Source: VAZQ01 sp034669045
GTDB taxonomy: Bacteria > Pseudomonadota > Alphaproteobacteria > Rhizobiales > Xanthobacteraceae
Reading direction: 5' to 3'
NCBI GenBank assembly: GCA_034669045.1
Contig: JAXDOD010000062.1
Coordinates: forward strand, 62,001-126,000
DNA: 64,000 nt
Shown: positions 28,300 through 36,711 of the stretch, one piece after another
Layout: each line of letters starts with the position of its first letter
Numbering within the stretch: the stretch's first letter is position 1
Made by a program: the position numbers and the translations under genes
The notes under the pieces: model-generated
Database searches by the model: none
Told to the model about the DNA's origin: nothing
What the model saw: the letters and a program-made list of their open reading frames with translations, nothing else

Positions 28300-29109
28300 A
28301 TGTTCGGCAAGCTCAACCATCTGGCGATCACGACCGACCATTACACGACGCTCGGCATGTTCTACCGCGCCGTGTTCGGCATGAAGGTCTCGGGCGACAC
28401 GGCGCGCGAAATGTCCGCCATCTCGGTCGGCGACGGCTATGTGGGCATGACCATCATCCCGCGGCGCGGCGGCCGCAAGGCCGGCCTCGATCATTTCGGC
28501 ATCGAGGTCGAGGACCTCGACAAGGTGCGCGCCAAGGTCGCCAACAAATATCCCGACATCGAGATCGTCAAGCGGCCGGGCAACCGCCCGTTCGCGAGCT
28601 ACAGCGCGCACGACCCGGCCGGCAACTATTTCGACCTGTCGCAGCAGGGCCACGAGAACCGCGCGGAAGTCTATGCCAAGGGCGAATGGAAACAGGACAA
28701 CACGATCAGTCATTTTGCGCTGCGCGCGCGTCACGCCGGCAAGATGGCGGAATTCTACGCCGACGTGTTCGAGCTCGAAGCGCGCAATGTGCAGGGCGAG
28801 CCGGACAGCTATCACATGACCGACGGGCGCGTGACGCTTTCAATTCTGCCGTGGACGATTTCCGCCTTCAACGGCGCCGGCATCGAGCAGCCGGCGATGG
28901 ACCATATCGGCTTCCGGGTGACGAGCCTCGACGCATTCAAGAAGAACCTCGCCGAGGTCGAGAAGCAGAACCTGCAGCTTCGCGGCAAGCCGGTCGATTT
29001 CGATTCCGAAGGCGTGGCGCGGCTCGCGCTGCTGGCGAAATGCCCGCACGGAAGCTTCCAGCTCGCCGATCCTGACGGGACGCTGATCGACGTGGCGGAG
29101 GATCACTGA
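28300..29109 (+). CDS. VOC-superfamily protein, two-domain glyoxalase/extradiol dioxygenase-like
   Basis: A 269-residue protein of two VOC modules. The first begins LNHLAITTDHYTTLGMFYRAVFG with HFGIEVEDLD and ends near DPAGNYFDLS. The second begins ISHFALRARHAGKMAEFYADVF and has AMDHIGFRV and DPDGTLIDV. Paired VOC domains occur in type I extradiol dioxygenases and in glyoxalase-like enzymes. The metal-ligand His residues are plausible in LNHLAI, HFGIE and MDHIGF, but the terminal Glu of a type I dioxygenase is not clear. The start at 28300 follows AGGAG. The neighbourhood holds a second ring-cleavage-type gene at 32482. Confidence 0.7.
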   Translation: MFGKLNHLAITTDHYTTLGMFYRAVFGMKVSGDTAREMSAISVGDGYVGMTIIPRRGGRKAGLDHFGIEVEDLDKVRAKVANKYPDIEIVKRPGNRPFASYSAHDPAGNYFDLSQQGHENRAEVYAKGEWKQDNTISHFALRARHAGKMAEFYADVFELEARNVQGEPDSYHMTDGRVTLSILPWTISAFNGAGIEQPAMDHIGFRVTSLDAFKKNLAEVEKQNLQLRGKPVDFDSEGVARLALLAKCPHGSFQLADPDGTLIDVAEDH

Positions 29110-29219
29110 AGCGGGCGACCTGGTTCCGACCATCATCCCGGGTGCCGCAGTCGGTTGCCGCCCTGGGCTGGAGCGCGTTATTTGGCGGCCTCTTGGTGCT
29201 GTATTTCCGGCTGGCGATT

Positions 29220-29235
29220 TGGCATAATTTTTGCT
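29220..29235 (+). promoter_or_regulatory. Candidate sigma54 (RpoN) promoter
   Basis: TGGCATAATTTTTGCT matches the -24/-12 consensus: GG (29221-29222), exactly 10 nt, then GC (29233-29234), with an AT-rich centre. It lies 46 nt before the ATG of the TctC-type gene at 29281, so a transcript would start near 29246. Expression would need RpoN and an enhancer-binding activator, fitting a catabolic or nitrogen-linked uptake gene. Confidence 0.55.
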
Positions 29236-29280
29236 CGGCGAGGAGCGGCTCTTTCGCTCCGCTGCAAACGAGGACTCATC

Positions 29281-30309
29281 ATGCGTGTCCATGCTCCGAC
29301 TTGGTTTCATGGCCTGGCATTGGCGGCAGCCTTGGCGCTGCCGGCACAGGCCGATCCGGTTGCAGATTTCTACAAGGACCGCACGGTCACGCTGATCGCC
29401 GGCTATTCCGCCGGCGGCGGTTTCGATCTCTACGCGCGCGTGATGGCGAATTATCTCGGCAAGCACATCCCGGGACAGCCGCGGATCGTGGTGCAGAACA
29501 TGCCCGGCGCCGGCAGCCTGCGGGCCGCCAGCCATCTCTACAACGTCGCGCCGAAGGACGGCACGGTGATCTCCCTGACGCGCGCGCCGGTGATCGCGCC
29601 ACTGCTCGGCTCGACCGGCGGCGCGGGTTTCGATGCGACGAAATTCACCTGGCTGGGCAGCGGAGCAAGCGACCTCACCGTCTGTGCGCTGCTGGGAAAT
29701 CCCAAGGTCCTGTCGATGGCCGACGCGGCGCACGTTCAGTTCACGCTGGGCGGGCTTGGACCGGGCTCCGATGAGGACATGTACGCCAAGATCCTGCGCA
29801 GGCTGCTCGGTCTCAAGATCCAGCTCGTGACCGGATATCCGGGCGGCGCCGAGATGATCCTGGCGGTGGAGCGCGGCGAGCTCGATGGCCGCTGCGGATG
29901 GGCCTATTCGAGCATCAAGATCTCGAAGCCCGAATGGATCGCGGACAAGAAGATCAAGGTGCTCAATGTCTTGGCCCTGGAGCGTTCGCCCGAACTGCCC
30001 GACGTGCCGTCGATCATGGAGTTCGCCGTCAACGAGCGGCAGAAGCAGATTTTCAGCTTCGTCCTGAACGCCCAGACGCTGGGACGCCCGTTCGTCGCGC
30101 CGCCCGGCATCCCGGCGGAGCGCGCGACCGCGCTGCGCAAGGCGTTCGAGGAGACGATGACGGATCCGGCGTATCTGGCCGAGATGAAGGCCAAGAAGCT
30201 CGACGTCGGCCCGGTGAGTTGGCAGGCGATCGAGACCTTGCTGAAGGACTTCTACGCGACTCCCCAGGACATCGTCGAGGAGACGCGGGCGATCATCGCC
30301 GCTGATTAG
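29281..30309 (+). CDS. TctC/Bug-family periplasmic solute receptor with sigma54-type promoter
   Basis: A 342-residue receptor. The signal peptide is LALAAALALPAQAD, then FYKDRTVTLIAGYSAGGGFDLYARV as the ligand loop and MPGAGSLRAASHLYNVAPKDG. The same architecture as the gene at 27147, with closely related motifs, suggests a duplication. It stands alone as a transcription unit with a good RpoN site in front. Membrane TctA/TctB partners are absent, so it either uses a permease elsewhere or has a sensing role. Confidence 0.78.
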   Translation: MRVHAPTWFHGLALAAALALPAQADPVADFYKDRTVTLIAGYSAGGGFDLYARVMANYLGKHIPGQPRIVVQNMPGAGSLRAASHLYNVAPKDGTVISLTRAPVIAPLLGSTGGAGFDATKFTWLGSGASDLTVCALLGNPKVLSMADAAHVQFTLGGLGPGSDEDMYAKILRRLLGLKIQLVTGYPGGAEMILAVERGELDGRCGWAYSSIKISKPEWIADKKIKVLNVLALERSPELPDVPSIMEFAVNERQKQIFSFVLNAQTLGRPFVAPPGIPAERATALRKAFEETMTDPAYLAEMKAKKLDVGPVSWQAIETLLKDFYATPQDIVEETRAIIAAD

Positions 30310-30329
30310 GCGAGGTGCCTCATCCGCTC

Positions 30330-30632
30330 GTCCCCGCGAAAGCGGGGACCTGGATGATCATACGAAGCGCGGCTGATGCGTTCGTCATTGCGGCGCCCGA
30401 GCGCCCGCAAGGGAGCCCGGAATCCATAACCACCGTTGCTGGAATCCGGCACCGTCAGAGCGACGTCTCGAGAGTCGTGGTTATGGATTCCGGGCTCGCG
30501 GACTTCGTCCGCCCCCGGAACGACGGCAAACTGATCATCCAAATCCCGTATCGCGCCCACGCGAGCCGACCGTCTGGATGCCGCTTTCGCGGGCATGAGC
30601 GGAGCGTGAGGCAATCGCGGGCATGAGCGGAG
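30330..30632. repeat. Intergenic repeat mosaic with two hairpins and a direct repeat
   Basis: The 350 nt between convergent genes 30309 and 30660 hold no gene. There is a stem GTCCCCGC-GAAA-GCGGGGAC (30330-30349). A perfect 20-nt inverted repeat (30414-30433 with 30477-30496, starting AGCCCGGAATCC) encloses a 43-nt loop. An 18-nt direct repeat TCGCGGGCATGAGCGGAG lies at 30587-30604 and 30615-30632. These look like dispersed rhizobial intergenic elements and may also terminate transcription from both sides. Confidence 0.7.
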
Positions 30633-30659
30633 GGTGATGCAGCTCTACTGCAACACTCG

Positions 30660-31589
30660 TCAGGCCGCCGCGTGCGCGCGCGACTGCACGTCCATGTTGA
30701 CGAGGTCGAGTGCCGAGTCGGTCTGTTCCAGCATGCCCCAGCTCTTCACCCATTCGTAGGTGCGCGCCATCTCGTCGGCGGGGATCGGCGCCGGGTCGCA
30801 GACGACCAGCCGGCCCTCGCGCAGGTCGCTGACCTCCAGCATCCCGATCTCCGGGTCCTTCGCCTTGTGATAGTCGATGAAGTAGCGCAGGTAGGCGCGC
30901 TTGTTGGCGTTGATGCGTTTCACGGCCTCGCGCACCGCGCGGTTGAACGCCGCGTAGGTCTCCGCGTCCACCTTGTCGGAGGCGACTTCGGTGCCGTGGA
31001 AGAAGGCCGAGCAGATGGTGCGGCAGCCCTTCTTTTCGGCGAGCGTGATGTAGGGCTCGGTCAGCGTGGTGGCTTCGAGCGCGCCCTTCATCATCATGTT
31101 GAAGCGGTTGCGCGAGCCGTTCGGCGCGCGCACGACCTTGATCTTGTCGCGCGGAAGAAAGCCTTCGAGCATGTGCAGCGCCAAATAATGCGTGCCGGCA
31201 TAGAACGGCACGCCGACGGTGCGGTCGGCGAGCTGCTGGGGCGTGTAGACCGGCGACTCCGGCCGCACCAGGATCGCCGCATAGGCGACGATGGCGCGCC
31301 GGCCGACCTGCCGGCTGCCGACGCCGGTGGCGCCCGCGCGGCAGTAGTTGCCCCATTCGCAGGCGTTGTACATGTCGGCCTTGCCCTGCTCGAGCAGCTT
31401 GCCGTGACTGCCGAACGGGTCGACGCCCTTGGGCGTCTCCACCAGGCTCTCGGCCTGCTTGACGCCGGCCTCGTCGCGCTCCGCCCATTCGATCTCGAGG
31501 CCTTCCCGTTCGAACAGGCCTTCCTCATAGGCCACCAGCTCCGGCAGCCCCTGGAATGGCGAGGTGGTTTCGAGAACGAGTTTCTTCAT
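30660..31589 (-). CDS. NMT1/THI5-type substrate-binding protein without signal peptide
   Basis: About 309 residues of the periplasmic-binding-protein type 2 fold: KLVLETTSPFQGLPELVAYEEGLFEREGL is the classic NMT1 opening, and KGVDPFGSHGKLLEQGKADMYNACEWG forms the ligand pocket. Unlike transported receptors there is no signal peptide, so it may be cytoplasmic or an enzyme of the same fold (as in the dihydroxyphthalate decarboxylase group). Start chosen at MKKLVLETTS (31589), not the Met 10 codons earlier. It lies upstream of nothing obvious but is in line with the aldolase and LigB-type genes on the same strand. Confidence 0.65.
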   Translation of the reverse strand: MKKLVLETTSPFQGLPELVAYEEGLFEREGLEIEWAERDEAGVKQAESLVETPKGVDPFGSHGKLLEQGKADMYNACEWGNYCRAGATGVGSRQVGRRAIVAYAAILVRPESPVYTPQQLADRTVGVPFYAGTHYLALHMLEGFLPRDKIKVVRAPNGSRNRFNMMMKGALEATTLTEPYITLAEKKGCRTICSAFFHGTEVASDKVDAETYAAFNRAVREAVKRINANKRAYLRYFIDYHKAKDPEIGMLEVSDLREGRLVVCDPAPIPADEMARTYEWVKSWGMLEQTDSALDLVNMDVQSRAHAAA

Positions 31590-31668
31590 GGGGCTCTCCG
31601 TTGAAGGCTTCGGCAGCATCCAATCTTAGGGGCGATCATAGCAGAAAGCTCGCGCCTACGCGCCAGTT

Positions 31669-32424
31669 CTATCGTGCCGTGAACTGGTGTTTCCAGAGCG
31701 ACCACGCGCGCGGGACGTTGCGCCCGCGGCTCGACTTCTCGGACTCCTCTTCGGTGAGGAACTCGACCTCGCCGTCCTGCGCCAGTTGGTGCGCCTGCAT
31801 CTGGATCGCGGCGTTCTCCATCGAATAGACCGCGCGGAAAACTGCTTCCGGGATCGAATCGCCGACCATGGTGGCGCCGTGGCCGCGCATGAGGACGACG
31901 TACTTGTCCTCGAGCGAGGCGGCGAGCGCCTTGCCGAGCGGCGCGGTGCGGATGAGCATGTCGGTCATGCCGCCGGCATCGCGGATCTCGAAGATCGGCA
32001 CGCCGCAGCCGAGGAACCCGCACATGTGGAACATGGGGCGGAGCTTTGCGCCCTTGGCGGTCCCGAATGGGATGAGCGGACGGGCGTGGCAGTGAATGAC
32101 CGAATTCACCTCCGGGCGCACCTTGTAGATCTCGCTGTGGATGAAGCGCTCGCTGTACTGCGGCATGTCGGCATGGGTGAGCGGGTTGCTCTCCATGTCG
32201 AAGGTCACGATGTCCTTGCCCGTCACCATGCCGGGCGGCAGGTGGCGTGCCATCAGAAACCGGTTCTTGGGATCGCGATCGTCGCGCACGCTGATGTGCC
32301 CGAACGCGTCGACGACATTGAGACCGAACAGGATCTTGTTGGCGAGTACGAGGTCGTTGAGCTGGGTCTTGGACGGCGGTGGATTTTTCTTGGATGGGCG
32401 AGCGTTCTTGGCAGCCGCTTTCAT
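31669..32424 (-). CDS. Class II aldolase/adducin-family protein
   Basis: A 251-residue zinc-dependent aldolase-fold protein (fuculose-1-phosphate aldolase/adducin head). The metal triad is visible: HCHARP (about H111, H113) and VLMRGHGA (about H182). GHISVR near residue 43 is the conserved N-terminal motif. The first 20 residues are Lys/Pro-rich and may be disordered. Members cleave or decarboxylate small hydroxy-acids, including products of aromatic ring cleavage. Being next to a LigB-type dioxygenase makes such a role likely but not proven. Confidence 0.8.
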   Translation of the reverse strand: MKAAAKNARPSKKNPPPSKTQLNDLVLANKILFGLNVVDAFGHISVRDDRDPKNRFLMARHLPPGMVTGKDIVTFDMESNPLTHADMPQYSERFIHSEIYKVRPEVNSVIHCHARPLIPFGTAKGAKLRPMFHMCGFLGCGVPIFEIRDAGGMTDMLIRTAPLGKALAASLEDKYVVLMRGHGATMVGDSIPEAVFRAVYSMENAAIQMQAHQLAQDGEVEFLTEEESEKSSRGRNVPRAWSLWKHQFTAR

Positions 32425-32481
32425 CGGGCAGTCCTTCTTCCGGTGGTCGGTGGGGTTTGCGTAGGGAACGGCGAACGGCGC

Positions 32482-33537
32482 TCAGCGCGGACGCAGGCGC
32501 TGGATCTGCATCTGTGCCAGGAACGGCACCAGCGGGTGGGCGCCCATCTTCACGATGGCCGGCATGTCGAGCTTGATCAGCGCTTCGCGCTGCTCGGGCG
32601 GCAGCTTGTACTGGTCCGCATAGGCCGGCGCATCGCTGATGTAGCGGGCGCGCTTGTCGGCGTCATGGGCAAGCCCGTGCAACGCCGAGGTCAGCTCGAC
32701 CAGCTCCGGCTTGATGGAGGGATAATGCGCGGCGTGGTCGCCGGGCCGCGAATCGATCCAGGCCAGCGAAGCGTAGTTGTGGTGCCAGCTCGGGTCCATG
32801 GACACGACATCGGGTTTGCGTTCGCCGAGCGCGCCGGCGGCGCAGGCCCAGCAGCGCAGCTCGATGTTGCCGGTCTCGTCGAGCTCGCTCTCGTCGAACC
32901 CGATCAGCGACTTGAGGTTGCCGCTGGCGAGCTTTTCAAGGACGCGCTGGTCCCAGGCCAGTTCCGGGTTGGAATAGCGGTCGGTGCCCGGGAAGTGCGA
33001 CATGCCGCCGCTCGAGAGGATCACCGTCTTGAGCCCCATCGCGGTGACGGTGCGCGCCACCGCCTGGCCGAAGGCGTAGCAGCGCTCCATGGTCGGCTGC
33101 GGCGGCAGATAGGCGTTGACGTAGATCGGCAGCACCGGGTCGGTATGGCCGAGGTGGGTGAGGGGAATCCCGATCGCGTAGTCGATCTTGGCGGTCGAGG
33201 AGAAGGCCGGATCGAAATTCTGCCGGTAGAGCTGGCGCACCAGCTCGAAGCTGATTTCGCTCGGCACCTTCCAGTGGAACTTGCGGCCGGCGAATTCGCC
33301 GGTCGCCTCGCCGCCGACGTGGACCGTGAACGGCGGCGCCGCGTTGTGGAAGAACTGCTCGGCATGGTCGTTGGAGAAGATGATCCAGAGGTCGGGCTTG
33401 AGCGCGCGCAGCCGCCTGCCGACGTCCGCCGCCACCTCGCGCACATGCTTGACGTTCTTCGGGTCCTCGGTCTCCGGCATGGTGAAGAACTGAGGTGCAT
33501 GCGGCAGCATGGCGCCGCCGACCACGGTCGACATCAT
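32482..33537 (-). CDS. Extradiol ring-cleavage dioxygenase, LigB catalytic domain with LigA-like C-terminal domain
   Basis: A 351-residue protein. Residues 1-275 are a class III (LigB) extradiol dioxygenase with the iron ligands apparent in MLPHAPQ (about H13) and FSNDHAEQ (about H58), and GMSHFPG further on. The last 70 residues (LHGLAHDADKRARYISD, PAIVKMGAHPLVPFLAQMQIQRL) look like LigA, the small alpha subunit of protocatechuate 4,5-dioxygenase. The fusion resembles gallate dioxygenases of the DesB type. Substrate is likely a dihydroxy- or trihydroxybenzoate. It is transcribed 57 nt upstream of the class II aldolase. Confidence 0.8.
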   Translation of the reverse strand: MMSTVVGGAMLPHAPQFFTMPETEDPKNVKHVREVAADVGRRLRALKPDLWIIFSNDHAEQFFHNAAPPFTVHVGGEATGEFAGRKFHWKVPSEISFELVRQLYRQNFDPAFSSTAKIDYAIGIPLTHLGHTDPVLPIYVNAYLPPQPTMERCYAFGQAVARTVTAMGLKTVILSSGGMSHFPGTDRYSNPELAWDQRVLEKLASGNLKSLIGFDESELDETGNIELRCWACAAGALGERKPDVVSMDPSWHHNYASLAWIDSRPGDHAAHYPSIKPELVELTSALHGLAHDADKRARYISDAPAYADQYKLPPEQREALIKLDMPAIVKMGAHPLVPFLAQMQIQRLRPR

Positions 33538-33712
33538 GGTTCGATCTCCTTGTCGGCGCGAAACTATCGCCCAATCGGAGCGACAACAAGCGCGGCGGTC
33601 GGCTTCACAGGCGCGGCCGGAGACCGTAGGGTGCCCGCCACCGGCGCAAGCCGGCCCACCGTCGCCGCCGCCCGCATAAGCCGGCAGAATTCACCGAAAC
33701 TCAGGAGTCCCC

Positions 33713-34699
33713 ATGGTCGAGGTGCCCATCACCATCGCCTGCGGCAATTACGACCGCACCCGCGCGATCAAGGACGGCCGCGTCCGGGTGGACGGCTGCG
33801 CCGTCACCTATCTGCCGCTCTATCCCGAGGAGATTTTCCACCGCGCCTTCAAGTTCCAGGAGTTCGACGTCTCGGAACTGTCGTTCTCGAGCTATATCCG
33901 CACGGTCGAGACCTCGGCCTATATCGGCATCCCGGCCTTCGTATCGCGGATTTTCCGGCATTCCGGCATCTACATCCGCACCGACGCCGGCATCAAGACG
34001 CCGGCCGACCTGCGCGGCAAGCGGATCGGGCTGCCCGAATACCAGATCACCGCGGTGGTCTGGATGCGCGGCATGATGCAGCACCAGTACGGCGTCAAGC
34101 CGAACGAAATCCATTGGCGCAACGGCGGCCAGGAGGAGCCCGGCCGTGGCGAGCGCACCCCGCTCAAGCCGATCCCGGGCCTCGACCTCAAGCCGCTCGG
34201 GCCGGGCGAGACGCTGGTCGACCTCTTGCGCAAGGGCGAGCTCGACGCGCTGTTCACGGCGCGCGCGCCGTCGTCGTTCATCAACGGCGAGCCGCATATC
34301 GCGCGCCTATTTCCCGACACGCGCGCGGCGGAGCGCGACTACTTCAAGCAGACCGGGCTGTTCCCGATCATGCATCTCGTCGGCATCAAGCGGAAGCTGG
34401 TCGAGCAATATCCGTGGCTGGCGACCAGCGTGTACAAGGCGTTCCTGGAGGCCAAGGCGCTGGCGATGATCGACCTGCGCGACGTCAATGCGCTCATGGT
34501 CACGCTGCCGTGGCTGGAGGCCGAGACCAACGAGACCATCGCCGTGATGGGGCAGGATTTCTGGAAATACGGCGTGGACGAGAACAGGCCGGAGATCGAA
34601 GCGCTGACGCAATACGCTTATGAGCAGGGTCTCACCGAGCGCAAGGTCGGCGTCGAGGAGCTGTTCGCGCGCCCGACGCTGGAGATGTCGAAGGTGTGA
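33713..34699 (+). CDS. 4,5-dihydroxyphthalate decarboxylase-like protein (PBP2 fold)
   Basis: A 328-residue protein opening ITIACGNYDRTRAIKDGRVRVDG, with LPLYPEEIFHRAFKFQEFDVSELSFSSY. This is the signature of the 4,5-dihydroxyphthalate decarboxylase/ABC substrate-binding group. There is no signal peptide, in keeping with a cytoplasmic enzyme. AGGAG sits 6 nt before the ATG. Decarboxylation of 4,5-dihydroxyphthalate gives protocatechuate, which is a substrate for LigAB-type dioxygenases. The divergent gene encodes such an enzyme, making a short phthalate-type route plausible. Other PBP2 functions remain possible. Confidence 0.65.
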   Translation: MVEVPITIACGNYDRTRAIKDGRVRVDGCAVTYLPLYPEEIFHRAFKFQEFDVSELSFSSYIRTVETSAYIGIPAFVSRIFRHSGIYIRTDAGIKTPADLRGKRIGLPEYQITAVVWMRGMMQHQYGVKPNEIHWRNGGQEEPGRGERTPLKPIPGLDLKPLGPGETLVDLLRKGELDALFTARAPSSFINGEPHIARLFPDTRAAERDYFKQTGLFPIMHLVGIKRKLVEQYPWLATSVYKAFLEAKALAMIDLRDVNALMVTLPWLEAETNETIAVMGQDFWKYGVDENRPEIEALTQYAYEQGLTERKVGVEELFARPTLEMSKV

Positions 34700-34735
34700 G
34701 GCGAGCAGGCCCCGGAGTGGCGAAGCCACCCTGCG

Positions 34736-35110
34736 TCAGTCGGTGTCGGAATCGATCAGACGCGGGAAGCGGCCGTTCGGGCCCACATGTCCGACCACGC
34801 GAAGGTCGATCTTGTTGATCAGCTCGACCCGCAGCGCCTGCGCCGCCTCCTGGGCGGCCAGGGTCTGCACCAATGTGGTCGAATTCGAGCCGAACAGGAC
34901 GGTGCCGCCGATGACCGCCGCGATGCCTCCGAACAGAACGGTCGGATCGAAGCGGACCGCTCCGAGCACGACAGCCAGGACCATGACCGCGCCGGCGGCG
35001 ATGGCGATCTTTGATGCGAGCTCGATCTTGCGGCAGCGTTCGATCGCCGTGGCAAGCTCTTCGATCTGGGCTTCCAGACGCGAAATCTGTTCTCGCAGGT
35101 CGTCGCTCAT
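34736..35110 (-). CDS. Small membrane protein with N-terminal coiled coil
   Basis: A 124-residue protein. Residues 1-30 are a heptad-like coiled coil (LREQISRLEAQIEELATAIERCR). Two membrane segments follow, about 34-52 (IAIAAGAVMVLAVVLGAV) and 57-74 (VLFGGIAAVIGGTVLFGS). A polar tail ends the protein. No family recognised. It lies 48 nt after the TAXI receptor gene on the same strand, so cotranscription is likely. Confidence 0.6.
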   Translation of the reverse strand: MSDDLREQISRLEAQIEELATAIERCRKIELASKIAIAAGAVMVLAVVLGAVRFDPTVLFGGIAAVIGGTVLFGSNSTTLVQTLAAQEAAQALRVELINKIDLRVVGHVGPNGRFPRLIDSDTD

Positions 35111-35158
35111 CGCAAGTCTGCTCGGCCGGTCCCGGTATTGTATTCGCCGACAGGCGGA

Positions 35159-36451
35159 TCAGGCGCCTTTCAGGCGTTCGCGCACCAGCGCGATATGGGC
35201 TCGCAGCATGTAGAGCATGTTCGCATAGCCCAGCGACACCCGCAGATGGTTGGCGCGCTGCTCGAGCCGGTCGAGGCGCGCCAGCATGTCGCCGGTGTCG
35301 CGGCCGGCGCCGCGGGTCTCCATCTCGGCTTCCATCAGCCTCAATTCGCCGTACAGCCGCGAAATCTTCGATCGCATGGCCCAGCCGTAGAGCGCCGGCA
35401 GAAATCGCATCAGCGGGTAGAGGATGCCGATGATCGGAATGAGCAGGATGAGCAGCCGGCCGGCCAGCGACGCCGCCCAGAACGGAAGATAGTTCTGCAG
35501 GAATGGGCGTCCGGATTTGTAGAACTGCAACGCTTCGCCGCTCAGCGGCAGGTCGATGGCCTCGGCCGCCGGAAACTGTCCGGCGCGCTGGAAGATACCG
35601 GCACCGGAATGCACCTGCACCGCGGTGTTGAGCAGCAGGTACTGGATCGCGGAATGCAGGTCCTTGCGCACGATCAGGCTGGCTTTGGGCGCGACCAGCG
35701 TCACGTCCGACGGCGGCCGGCCCTTGGCGAGATCGCCCACGCCCGCCGGCACCACCACCTTGCTCAGGAACGGATAGAACGCGACATAGGCGTCCGCGAA
35801 GGGGAAGCTCGCGAGTTCGACGCGCTCGTCGGCGAGCAGCCGCCGGATCACGGGAGAGTCCCAGGAGATCAGCATGAGCGCGGTGTCGATCTCGCCGGCG
35901 ATCAGCTTGTCGCCGGCCGCCTGCGGCGTCAGCGCGAGCAGTTCGCCGACCTGCCGGTCGATTCCGATGCGCCTGAGCAGCTCGAGCGACAGCGTGCGCG
36001 TGCCGCTGCCTTCGGGCCCGACCGAGACCTTGCGGCCGCGCAGGACATCGAGCCCGAGGCCGCGAAGCTCGCTGCGGTGAAAAAGCCACAGCGGCTCGTA
36101 GAAGACTGTGCCGAGCGACTCGAGCTGGGATGCATCTTGCTCGCCGGCGATGCCGCCCTGGACGAGACCCACGCTCACGCGCTTGTCCCGCAGCAATGCG
36201 AGGTTCTCGGTCGCTCCGCCCGTCGACACCAGCCGCAGCTCGACGCCCGCGCGCGCGAGAATGTCGCGGTACTGCTTGCCGATCTCGTGGTAGGCGCCAC
36301 CCTCGGCGCCGGTCGCCATCATGATGGTGCGCGGCGGCAAGGTCCACACAAGCACGACAACCGCGGCGAGGATCGCCACGCCCGTCACGACCATCGCAAA
36401 GAGTGGCCAGCGGCTTCGCTCCAGATGCCTTTCGGTCGTTTGGTCGGTCAT
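35159..36451 (-). CDS. Membrane-anchored TAXI-type TRAP solute receptor with C-terminal membrane and coiled-coil extension
   Basis: About 430 residues. It has an N-terminal membrane anchor (LFAMVVTGVAILAAVVVLVW), then a TAXI receptor domain: TIMMATGAEGGAYHEIGKQYRDIL, the VSVGPEGSGTRTLSLELL pocket and LISWDSPVIRRLL. Unusually, two further hydrophobic segments near 335-370 and a helical C-terminus (YGELRLMEAEMETR, LDRLEQRANHLR) follow. It is therefore tethered at both ends rather than free in the periplasm. No DctQM-type permease is adjacent. Start chosen at MTDQTTERH (36451); the next Met upstream adds 28 unlike residues. Confidence 0.7.
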   Translation of the reverse strand: MTDQTTERHLERSRWPLFAMVVTGVAILAAVVVLVWTLPPRTIMMATGAEGGAYHEIGKQYRDILARAGVELRLVSTGGATENLALLRDKRVSVGLVQGGIAGEQDASQLESLGTVFYEPLWLFHRSELRGLGLDVLRGRKVSVGPEGSGTRTLSLELLRRIGIDRQVGELLALTPQAAGDKLIAGEIDTALMLISWDSPVIRRLLADERVELASFPFADAYVAFYPFLSKVVVPAGVGDLAKGRPPSDVTLVAPKASLIVRKDLHSAIQYLLLNTAVQVHSGAGIFQRAGQFPAAEAIDLPLSGEALQFYKSGRPFLQNYLPFWAASLAGRLLILLIPIIGILYPLMRFLPALYGWAMRSKISRLYGELRLMEAEMETRGAGRDTGDMLARLDRLEQRANHLRVSLGYANMLYMLRAHIALVRERLKGA

Positions 36452-36711
36452 GTCTCGTCCAGGCGTAAGCCGGATTTTGGCAACGTAGGCCAAGGGGGGA
36501 GCGGAATTCTTGCCCGACATTGCGCCTGAGAACAAGTCTTGAACGGCTGGCGTATCCTTTCACGGCGCACGCGGCAGGCGGCACGGATGCTCGAAATCCA
36601 CGACGGATCGTCAGGTTCCCGGAGGGACGGCCGGCTTCCGCGGCGCCGCCATATTCGCCCCCGCCCGGAAACGCGGCTACAAGGAGCTGTCTGAACGCGA
36701 TTGAATGTTCG

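Noticed and set aside
26082..30309. A complete tripartite tricarboxylate transporter
   Set aside because: No TctA or TctB membrane protein is encoded; only receptors are present.
31687..34623. A 978-codon plus-strand frame across the aldolase and dioxygenase genes
   Set aside because: It is antisense to two recognisable genes and shows no family motifs; long stop-free frames are common at this GC content.
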